From Ectocarpus siliculosus (lineage: Eukaryota > Sar > Phaeophyceae > Ectocarpales > Ectocarpaceae): DNA of 54,463 bases. Location of the stretch: the NCBI GenBank assembly GCA_000310025.1, contig FN649752.1, positions 2,980,845-3,035,307 of the forward strand. Direction: 5' to 3'. Under the pieces are notes generated by a model. It was not told the origin of the DNA. It did not search any database and saw only the letters and a program-made list of their open reading frames with translations. Shown here piece by piece: positions 35,301 through 45,031 of this stretch; the first letter of the stretch is position 1, and every line of letters begins with the position of its first letter. Both the position numbers and the translations under genes were made by a program.

Positions 35301-38300
35301 TGTTTTTGTTGCATCTTCTCGTCGCGTCGTCTTCTTTTGGCCGTGTGCGTGCAGATCGGGCCGCAGCTGGTGTCTCTCAAGCTGACCGGGGCGCGCATCA
35401 TCCGGGACGACACGTTCCGCGACATGGTGCGCACGTTCGAGAGCATGAGGTACCTCTCGCTCGACGGCACCTTCTACGTCAAGAGCCAGGCCATCAACGC
35501 CCTCGCCAAGGCGGGGCAGCAGCTGCAAGAGGTACGGCGGTGTGTTTTTCGTTGCCGGTTTTTGGAGAGGTGTGTGTGGGTGTGTGCCCGCGAGCGTGTT
35601 TGTGTGTTTTTTGTTGAGTAGCATAGTATCGACCGCGCCAACCGGCTGACCAATGAACATAGGGCTGTGTTTGTGTGTGTGTTTCTTGAGTGCCTGCAAT
35701 TTCGCGGGGAAAGTAGATACACGAGATCGTTAGCTTGTTGTTGCTCCCCTTGTTGTTCTCCTGCATCACATACCTCCTCGCTGTTTACTTGCGCCGACGA
35801 AGGATGGGACCGGGCGGATTCTGCTGCACCCCCTCGCTACCTGTAGCCTTTTTAGGGCATTGTGCGCTTCTCGCACCATTCTTGTCGCCGTACAAGACAA
35901 GGGTCCTCGGATGCTTTTTTGCTTCTTGTTTTACTCTGCCACCAACCGCCGACCCTCCCCACCCCTCCACTGAAGGTCTCATTGTGCGGGTTCCGCCAGC
36001 TGAAGGACGAGGACGTACAGTTCCTGCTGGACTCGTGCCCCTCCCTTTCCGTCCTCTCGGTGGCCGACTGCACCACCCTCGGCTCGCTCGTGCTCCGCTC
36101 CACGCAGCTCAAGACCCTCGACGTGTCCCGGTGCATCCACATCAGCGAGATGTCTCTTGAGACGCCAGGTGAGGGGGGGAGGGGAGGGTGTACACATAGT
36201 CGCGCATGCCATAGTCGGTAGTTAGACCATGGACCTGGCATCCCTACAACGCCGGGACGGAGCACGCCGGGTTCTCGCCGGACCAGGCTCTCACATCACC
36301 AGGCGCGAAGCGCCGTGGGGGGGGGGGGGGGAANNNNNNNNNNNNNNNNNNNNNNNNNNNNNNNNNNNNNNNNNNNNNNNNNNNNNNNNNNNNNNNNNNN
36401 NNNNNNNNNNNNNNNNNNNNNNNNNNNNNNNNNTTTTGGGGCCCCCTGGGGGGGGGGGGGGGGGGGGGTTCCCTCTTGTTGGCCCGTCCTTTGGTCGGTG
36501 TTTGGCCCTGGGCCCGGCCTCCCTTCCCCCCCGGGGCGGGGCCCCCCGGGTTTTTGCCGGGCCCGGGTTTCCCCTCCCCCGGGGGGAAGGCCCCGGGGGG
36601 GGGGGGGGGGGGGCAGTAAGTAGCCTTGGCAGAGTTTTTGGTTCAAGTCAACGTGTTGGATATCAAGCGTGCAATTTGGGAGGTTGGACGAGGAGTCTAT
36701 TTGGTCACGCCTGGTCTATAGTCTGGGCCGGTTGGGCCCGTCGGGAAGCTTGTTCGGGTTGTTCCGTGAGAGGTCCTGTGTCTTGTGTGGTTTGGTGCTT
36801 GTTGGTGTTCGAGTCTGGTTGTGCTCGTCTGGTCCTTGGAGAGTTTTCTTTTTCTTGTGCACGTGGTTTACTTTTTGTGGTGCTTCCTGATTTGTCTGCG
36901 AAAGTTCTCCGACGGGGCTCTCCACGTACACCCGTGCACGTGAAGCGTCGTTGCCCGGCGTCTTACCCACCTCACGATGTGCTTAGCGCCTCTCAATAAT
37001 CGAGCATAGGATGTTGTTAACATCCAGGTTAACATTCCATGCCCACCGTCGGGACAACACCAGCCACTGGGACCGCCGTGGCGCGCAATCTCTTGCGTTA
37101 CACCAGCTACCCCCTCCCCCCGCTCCCATGTTTTTGTAGAATTTGTTTTCAGGATGTTTTGAGCAAATATGGGTACAATCACAGAAAGACTACAAATACC
37201 CATTCGAGATTTATTCATGGTCGAAGGGGACGTGTTCAAGCTCTTTGCAGTGAGAGGCAAAAAAAACGAAATGGCTGGATTGTACCGCGCTTATTGTGTT
37301 TCTCGCGTGCGCCCATTTCGGCGCGTCCCTCCGCGCGCGTCGGGTACACACGCCTTAATCTTTCGCCAGGACTCACCCGGCTAGACGCTAACTGGTGCAC
37401 CAAGCTCCCGGATTGCGCGGTGGAATCGCTGATGGGGTCGTGTTTGGCACTCGAGCACCTGGGGCTAAAGGGTTGCTCGGCGCTTGTATCCCCTACCATT
37501 CAGTCGGCTAAGCTCCGGAGCCTGGACTTGTCGCTCTGTGGGAAGCTGGTGAGAAAAAGGAGGGGGGGGGGGGGGGGGTGTTGGCAGAAAGAAAGGAGCA
37601 GGAGTAGGGCGGGAGAAGGGAGCGGACAGAGACAGAGAAATAGAGTACGGAGAACCGGGGGAAGTTGCATGGTTCTGGAATTTTCGAGAGGTAAAACAAC
37701 CACCTGGCAAAGTTGAATTACCGTATCAACAGAGACCATTGCTCGGATCTCTCGCCCCCGACATGTTTTTTTTTTTTGTTTTTTTCTGCTCGGACACAGC
37801 CTGGTGTTATCTATCTACCGAAGTTGTTTACAGCACGCGAGACTCATACCGCAAGGGGCGCTCATATATACAATATGGGATGTATAATATTCTCCCAAAA
37901 AAGACGGGACATGGAGTATCATACCCGCCCTGCCCAGATGTTGAACGAACATCGCGAGCACGTGAAGCAGTGCTCGGAGAGACGGCACCCCGGAATGCAT
38001 TTCGACCGATCATCGCAGATCGCGCCTTCAGTCAACGATTAACCCTCAAGGCGCCAGTGCCGACGACGGCTGTGCGGTTTGGTGAGTGTCTCGTCGGGGG
38101 GCTTCCCATGCACGCGCCGCGCCGGTCGGGCTCCGCAACCTTACAGCAGTAGCAATCAGGAGTTTTTTACATGAGTGCGGTCGGGTGCATGGGAATGAAG
38201 AGAAGAGAGTCCCCAAGACGAAGTGCGTATCGGACGGGGGCAAGGAGAGCGGGAGCGTCAAGCAAAAGCGGCCGCGAAAGAGGTCTGAGTGCGTGCTCTC

Positions 38301-40307
38301 GATGTGCAAGCGGCCGCCGCAGAAAACAGCCTGAAGCAAAGAGCAACCATGCACCGCCCACCGCGCAGGGACCGTTTCCTGTCGGCAGCGTCCCGCCACC
38401 GCTTACCGGCTCGCTAGAGTCTACTTCTGAGCGCAAGCTCGCCGATCCTTTGGGAACGGTTCCGAAAGGATCGGAGAGCTCCGAAGTAGAGTCTTCAAGT
38501 TGGAACCTTGGCGGACACTGCCGACAGGAAACGGTCCGAGTCCATGATTGCTTTGGCTTCGGCTGCTGCTGCTGCTGCGGCGGCGGCCGCTTGCTTGCCG
38601 CTCCTGCTGTTGCAGCCAGCTGATCCGCTCCTCCCGCAGGCTTGCTAGCGGTGTTCAGCGTCCCGCGCAGACGCGGGCGTTTTGCCCCCGCCTTGCCCTG
38701 CTGCTCGATGTTCTTGAACAGAATAGATTGGTCGTCGATCGTCTTGTGCCGTTCATCGTCCGGTGTTGTCTTCCACCGGGCTCGGCGATACGATGCCGTT
38801 GTATTCCGGAGGCGTTAGCGGCACCGAAGCCGAAATAGAGTCTCCGATTGCCACATCGCTTGCAGCGGTGTTGTCTGGACCTTCCGCCGCTGGTGATTCC
38901 TCTGGATGGCCGGTAGCGATGTACATGCGTGGGGGCTAGAAGTGTGGCCCAAAGAAGCGAGGGAACTATAGCGAAAAGCCCCCTTCGACTGCTGTAGTAT
39001 TATCTCGAACCGGTATCCGTTCTTCGATTGTATCCATTTTTTCTAGAAAGCTTAAAGAAGAGGCAAGAATCAAGCAGAGTGACTCTTTGCCAACGACACC
39101 CAGTGTGATTTGATTTGCACCTATTCGCTGCGATCACCTCGGGGCTGTGTAGAGCTATTATAGTCCGACCACAGACGCACGTTGTTGCTGTTGTTCTCTT
39201 ACTTTCTTATCGCCGTGTGTATGTACACCATGCAGCCGAAGTCCCACCCAACCCAGACACAAGTGCGACACTGGAACACGGTAACTCCTGAATCTTGCCA
39301 TGACGTCATAGCACACCTTTTGATAAAATGCCAAAATATTAACCATGGCAACGCACCATCGCACGGCTTCCTCCAAAATACCATAACATGCACCGCTGCG
39401 ATCGACTTGCTGGTTGGACACACGGCTTCAAGAACGGATCGCGCGCGCGGCATGCGCAGCAGCTGTGTATTATAGTAGCTCCACGTGATACCGGCCCTTT
39501 CGTGGCTTATGTTTGATCGTCCGTGTGCTTGCCCTCGCGCTCTTCCTTCTTTTTTGTGGTCGCTTTTTTTCTGGCTCTTGACTGACGCAGACGACATGCA
39601 GCATATCGGGCCCCTCGTTGACCACCCTCAAGGTGGCCATGTGCATGGGCCTTAACTCTCTCACCCTGGAGCTGCCCGTTATGATCTCGCTGGACCTGAG
39701 CATGCTCGGCGTCAAGAACCTGACCCTGAACTGCAACAAGCTCGTCTACGCCAACCTTCGCGGGAGCTACAAGCTGGAGTCCGCGGTGCGTGTTCGACCC
39801 CGCATCCATGAGTTGAGATGGTGGTGGTGTGTGATTGGTGTGTTCGTGTTTGTGTTGGTCGCCGGTGTCTTGTCATCTGACTCCTTTTTTTATATATTTT
39901 CATCAATGGTTCTCGCGTTGGCCCCGGGCCGTGTGCTCCACACATTGGATGATAGCGGAATTCGCATCACTGCGATAACGTAGGCAGTTCGTGAACAAAC
40001 AGCAGCCAACCCATACACGCAGACGCAGAGATACACATGGCACTGGACGCATCGATGCCGACCCCCCCCCCTCGCCGTGCCGTGTTCGCCGCCGTCTGCC
40101 CTTACCCCGCGTGTGTGTGTTTTTTTGTCTTCGTGCTGGTGGCGTTGGGGGCCTAAAAAACAGAATATCCAAAGCAGGTGTCCGGGACTCAGTGTGGTGG
40201 ACCTCTGCGGCACGAAGATCAACCCGGAAGCGTTCGTCCGGTCAGACGGGGAGGGGGAAGGGGACGTTATCCAGGGCGGGGCGCCGTTACCGTGGCACAC
40301 GTACTGA
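32388..40307 (+). CDS. F-box / leucine-rich-repeat protein, seven exons
   Basis: Predicted substrate receptor of an SCF ubiquitin ligase. Exons: 32388-32509, 34106-34247, 35355-35531, 35976-36168, 37370-37548, 39591-39785, 40164-40307. All joins are in phase and sum to 384 codons including the stop (TGA 40305-40307). Residues 8-42 form the F-box (MPEDQFLNVLSYLVVDSV, then STCRQLHEWC), the Skp1-binding fold. From about residue 90 on, at least eight repeats of the cysteine-containing LRR type follow: LVSLKLTGARI, LSVLSVADCTTL, LKTLDVSRCIHI, LTRLDANWCTKL, LEHLGLKGCSAL, LRSLDLSLCGKL, LTTLKVAMCMGL, LSVVDLCGTKI. The C-terminus is short and Gly/Glu-rich. An AATAAA at 40386 could serve 3' processing. 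The gap at 36334-36433 is in the intron between exons 4 and 5. The 2-kb fifth intron holds a foldback and an antisense frame. Extra exons in the large introns cannot be excluded. Confidence 0.9.
36334..36433. other. Assembly gap (100 N)
   Basis: 100 N in the fourth intron of the F-box gene. Left flank is a G-run; right flank (36434-36614) is G/C/T homopolymer sequence with almost no A. Confidence 1.
38167..38813 (-). other. Open frame antisense to F-box intron 5
   Basis: A single minus-strand frame stays open for about 215 codons across the foldback, without an ATG at its start. The first 90 residues look protein-like (DDERHKTIDDQSILFKNIEQ, then GAKRPRLRG and a Gln/Lys-rich stretch), and upstream of the stop at about 38815 other frames continue similarly. 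It may be the remains of a mobile-element gene. No family is recognised. Confidence 0.3.
38305..38595. repeat. Long imperfect inverted repeat (foldback) in F-box intron 5
   Basis: The arms meet near 38456. Innermost are CCGATCCTTT and AAAGGATCGG. The strongest outer block is GGACCGTTTCCTGTCGGCAG at 38369-38388 with its exact complement at 38518-38537. Matching continues outward less perfectly to AAGCGGCCGCCGCAG (near 38309) and its complement (near 38590). A transcript from either strand could fold into a hairpin of up to about 290 nt. Confidence 0.75.
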
Positions 40308-42618
40308 GAGGGAGTTTTTCGAGACCTTGAGTGGGCAGAGAACGGGACGGCTGCCTGGCTTGTAAAGTTGCCATTCTTGAGATAAAATAAAGCTGCGGTC
40401 CATGGCCGGGGAACACCACTTCTTTGGCATCCACGGAAGTGTTTCTTTTGCTGGCGGAGGTCGGAAGAGATCTTCTCTACAAGGGGTGTAGCCTACCTGT
40501 TACGGTGTTCGCGGGAGTAAGCAACGCTGCCTTGTTTTTCGTGCGTGGACAGTAGGAGGTAAGTTATCGTAGGAAATAGTGCTACCGCCATGAACTACGG
40601 GCTCGGCGTCGACTACTACCGGAAGGTGGAGGTACTATTAGATGTGTTTCTGGGGTCGGTGTGGGGAGCTGGCGAACCAAGCGAGTGGTAATGCCAGTCG
40701 GATTAATCAAGATGACTCTAGACCTGCCGGTCACTTTGTTTCCCGCCTGCCCACGCACAAGAAGCACCACCCTCTGTAGTTCGTTTGTTCTTGGTTGTTT
40801 GTTGGTGTCAGACAACAATGACGATTGGTCTACCTACAAGCTCTCTTTGCGTGTGTCGCGGTTTTCCAACATCTCGTACCGAGCCTGAGGAGTAAGCAGC
40901 CTGTCCGTATGTGTGTGCGTGTGTTTTTTTTTTTTTTAAGGAAAAGCGCGATTGCGTGGAGTGTAGTGCGGTAGTGCGGTTGGCCTATTAGGTGAGTGAG
41001 TTTTGACTTGGTGAAAACAGTCCCCCGTTGCTTCCTTCACAGAGAGAGAGAGAGAGACAACTCCCTGGTGGTTGGCAGACAGCAAAAGCCAGACGACGTG
41101 GGTACTCCCAAGAATCAGGTGTTGTTTTGATGGGTGATGTGGCACTTCATGCTACCGCCATTCCTTTCGTGTCTATGCAAGTCGGAACGACGGGGAGCCT
41201 GTAGTTGTATGTGTGTGAAACTAGAACGCGGATGCGTCCTTCCTTGCTTTGCGTCTCATTTTAACCTTTTTGTGTAGCGACACAGGGTGTCGCCGATGTA
41301 TTTGTGTGTAGACCGCGCGCAGAGCTTGCGCGTAGAGCTTTGTGCTTCCGCCGGAGGTCGGAGGAACCGGGGAGTTAAACAACTTTTTTACCCGTAGAAA
41401 GGGCGATGGGTTTAAAAGTCAAGGTTGGTTTCTCCCTTCCCGCTCGCCTGTTGCCCTTGTTTTGGGTGAATGGGCGTCACGCGGTACCTGTTGTTGCGTG
41501 TGCTGTTTTAAGGCCACCTCTGTCGTGCCCGGTACTTGATGAGAAGTACGTACGTCCCAGTTGCTCAGGTGATCACCTCGGAGCCTTCTCAACGTTTGGA
41601 TCGTGAGTTTGAATCTGGGCGCATCATACGCATACGATTTTTTTTCTTCTTCCTGTCATGTCCAGATAGATGAGCATCACGTGCGTGTCCGTGCGGGGAA
41701 CGAAGCCAATTAGAGGCTATACACACGAGTGCCCAGAGATAGATGGCAGGTTGAATACCGATTACCACCTGCAGCAGAGGGTTTCTGTGGGAGGACGGGA
41801 TTGACCTGAAACCGATTTTTTCGTTCGTGCTATCTACCAGAGCCCGCCATGTTTGCGTTGGGTTTACCCTTCAATCGGCAACGACAGGGCCGGCTACCTG
41901 TACACGGACGGTGACGTGCAAAGTTTTCACCATGTTGTCAGCTTGTAGACCGTGCTCCCTGATCCTCTGGCCACCTGCGGTAGTACGTAGCATTCCCCGC
42001 TACGTGGGAAACCCTCGCGACCTTTTCCATGTAATTTACGGAGGAAATGGTGCGAGCATCGTATTTATTCAGGTCTCGTGGCGAGCGATAGGTTGGAGGG
42101 CCCGATGTGTGTCTCTCTACTGGGGTTCTCAAAAACACACGGAGCAAAACGCACGTTCAAGTCTTTTTTGCCCACAATGTACGAAAGAGACGGGGGACAC
42201 GCATGCATGTTGGCGTGTGTTGGCACGAAACGCGGACGGCCAAGACAATCATTGTCTTGGGTGCATTGGAAACCTACCAGAAGTACTATTAGTACTCAGT
42301 CGCATAAGAGAGGAAATCACGGAGCTTTCAACCACATAGGGTATCACCTAGTCACTACAACAAGGAATCCAGCCTAACCCCGCACCGCAACCACTCCACA
42401 GTACGTTCGAACCGATGGTAGTCTCGCGATGCATTTGCTCTGGACGTGATGTGCCGTCTTGCATCATAAGCAGCTGAAGATTTTCCCGCATGGAGACACT
42501 AAATAACCCGAGGCCGTCTCATGTACGTACGATGTGTTTAGTCTCCATGCCAACAGCTAGATTTCTTCAGCAGAGCACGACGGCCTCCTGCTGCCTGCTT
42601 GTGTCACCGGTCCGTCAC
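40308..42618. other. Intergenic or 3' region, no recognised gene
   Basis: Neither strand shows a recognisable protein. At 40590 a plus-strand ATG with an ACCGCC leader opens MNYGLGVDYYRKVE and then meets a GTACTA donor, a possible lone exon. The phrase GCTACCGCCAT recurs at 40581 and 41150. A plus-strand frame at 41827-42339 has no motif. The remaining exons of the DHHC gene should lie here on the minus strand but were not found. Confidence 0.5.
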
Positions 42619-44171
42619 CGGATCTTTGTGACTGTTTATCCAAGGCATGGCCACCATCAAAAACGAGAGGAACAGTATCCAGGAGCCGTTGAAAAGCCTG
42701 AACCACAAAATATTGCCCCTTCCCACGCTGCGCGGCACACGATGTGGGCGAAAAACGGGGGGGGGGGGGCAGAGGAAGTGGGCGGAATTTGTGAAAACAA
42801 CATCAAATACCACGTTTGAGGGATATCTCAACCACGTCGTCAATGCCAAATGTTCTATAAAAGGTTGACCCTGTTAGCGCGCACGTTCTTAGACATGTGC
42901 GCACAACAACGGCTCGGCACAGAAAGGTGGTATTCGGTTCTTCCACACACACCCCTTCAAAAACTCAAACACCTCCAGCATCATGTCGCGCTACAGCAGT
43001 ATCGAAACAGCTTTTTCCGATATCGCGGATTCGCTCACCATTTTCCCATCCAGGGGCAGTGGTGATCCAATCCGAAGATGCACACCCCGCTGAAGCGAGC
43101 GGTGGGGAGCGCGGACAGGGAGCGGGGACAGGGGGAGGGGGAGATAACAGCAAGGTGGTGGTATTGCATGGTGAAAGCGGTGCTTAGACCGGCCGGGAGT
43201 GCGTCATGGCCTTACGCTCAAGGAGCATTCCAAGAAGAGCAAGATATTGAGCCCGTGCGGCTCACGGTGTATCTCTGCTGTAGTTACTACGGAGGACGTA
43301 GACAAGGAGCAAGACTCACTCCCAACCTGCCGCTACAAGAGATGCGATAGTGCCACCCACGTTGACTGGCATTTCACAGCGATAATGCGACAATGCGAGC
43401 CCGCTGGTGGTGGGAGGTTTGCACCTGCTGCCCTTGACAAAACTGCTCAATACTCGGGATGCGGCGCAACTCCATACATACGCCCCGCACACATATTACA
43501 ACGAGGAAAGTAGGAAGCTACCTGCTCTCCTCCACTCACCACTCTTCACAGTGCTCCGCCCCCTGTGGCCTCCATATGGAGCACTCTTCGCAATACCCGC
43601 AACTTGCACCTTCTGATTCGGCAGACTCGACCACTATCCCCGGGTCGGCAACCGCCGTCGCCAGCAAGAACACCACGGTCACCATGGAGCAGGCGACGAT
43701 AACGGGTTGACACCATGGCGCCACGTTCGGTCCGATGAGGACCCTGACCAGAAACAGGGTGATGACGAAGATCATGCTGATGGTGTAGATAACGCCGGCC
43801 CAGTGCGGGCCTACGCTGAGGCCCACGCGGCGGTCTCCGCGCCGCCGACTACGTTCGGGGCAGAGCACATACTGGTGGCCAAACTTTGGTCTCCGCGCCA
43901 TTTCGCACACGAACGCGAATGGATCGGTTATGGGCTCGAACGGCGCCGGAGTCGCTACTTGGATGCCCCTTGATGGCCGAGACACCGCTCGGTCTCGCGT
44001 GTGGTCCTGCTGCTGTTGTTGGCGCTCTCGGACGGTCCCCGAACCGCCAAACGAGCTGCTCTCGATGTCGAAGCGCGATGGCGGTGGTTTCTTGTCCTGC
44101 TGCTCAGTCCCATGGTGGTGACTCGCACCTTCGTCATCAAGCAGGGGGAACGCGTCCTCCTTGCAGGCCAT
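42619..44171 (-). CDS. DHHC palmitoyltransferase, first three exons
   Basis: Membrane S-acyltransferase attaching palmitate to cysteines of target proteins. Exon 1 runs 44171-43540 from the first ATG and encodes a polar N-terminus with Gln and His runs. It then has transmembrane helices 1 and 2 (WAGVIYTISMIFVITLFLV; VIVACSMVTVVFLLATA), the family's DPG motif (ADPGIV) and the start of the cysteine-rich domain (CGYCEEC, HCEE). Exon 2, 43089-43039, completes that Cys and carries the active site DHHCPWMGK. Exon 3 begins at 42727, supplies the next Cys in CVGRGN and helix 3 (GSWILFLSFLMVAMPW), and ends at a GTGACG donor near 42618. Joins 1-2 and 2-3 are in phase. The fourth helix and C-terminal exons were not identified, so the 3' end is open. 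A transcribed 5' extension upstream of 44171 is possible. Confidence 0.85.
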
Positions 44172-44552
44172 GCCGTCCCTGCATGTAGTGCGTGCTGTTG
44201 TGGAATGAGATCGGCGTCTGTTCGTCGGTTCACACACACACAGGCTCACCCTTGAATATCAGTAGCAGAATAGACTAGTCTACGTGTGTAGCAGTGTGGC
44301 TCCACTTCTCGTTGGGTCTCCTATCCTTCGCGTCAATACTTGTAATTCAGGTTTCTTCGAGAATGCCGCGACAGCACCCAACCAGCAGTTTGACGCTTAC
44401 CCCTCAGTTCCCCCCGATTTGCTCCTCTGCCCTCGGACTAGCAGGGTTGGCTGCCCAATGGCCACCTGTTCACACCCTGGAGTCAACAAAAACCAAGATA
44501 AAGATTCTCACCGCCCTGCGCCCTGCGCGAAAGAAGAACGCGGCGCAATTAA
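44172..44552. other. Intergenic region between DHHC gene and the candidate PiggyBac left end
   Basis: No gene is seen. It probably contains the DHHC promoter (minus strand). It ends with TTAA at 44549-44552, the target site of the candidate PiggyBac element. Confidence 0.5.
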
Positions 44553-44565
44553 CCCTTACGTGACT
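44553..44565 (+). repeat. Candidate left terminal inverted repeat
   Basis: CCCTTACGTGACT, directly after TTAA. It pairs with 54316-54328 (10 of 13 bases). Confidence 0.45.
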
Positions 44566-44837
44566 ACACCCCCGAATCGGGCATGTTAGCAGGCACGATA
44601 ACTCTTATATGCGACAACTTTCGAACCGAATTGAGCTGTGGATACCTGCGTCGACGACGGCTCGACGGTACGACTAGACCGCTCGAAAAGAAACAAAGTA
44701 ACGACCGGGGACAGAAACAGCACGTCCCCTATACAGAAAATTGAAAGCCTGGGAGTTGCAATGCTCCGCAGCACCCTGCATCCCGCGCTGCTGCTGTGCT
44801 GCTGTGGACCTCAGTCCAGCACGCAGAAACGCGATAA

Positions 44838-45010
44838 TGATGCTGTTTTTCCTCCTGCTTGTTGCGATTTTTCGCACGAGCGCTATGGACGGGGTTCCTG
44901 TGTATCACGTTCGCAAGGAACAGGAGCTAGCTCCCCAGCCGGCTGCGTTGGGCCAACGGGTACAGCAGCACATCGATGGATCTGCGTCGCGCATCATTTG
45001 CAGCACATAA
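44838..45010 (+). other. Small open frame with hydrophobic N-terminus
   Basis: ATG at 44838 opens 57 codons beginning MMLFFLLLVAIFRTSA, signal-peptide-like, then a polar stretch ending RIICST before TAA. It lies just before the OTU start but in another frame. It could be chance or an upstream exon. Confidence 0.2.
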
Positions 45011-45031
45011 TTGACAAGAGGTGGGAGGGTT

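Noticed and set aside
41827-42339. 170-codon plus-strand frame
   Set aside because: Cys/Trp/Arg-rich with no domain and no splice context; overlapping frames are equally open.
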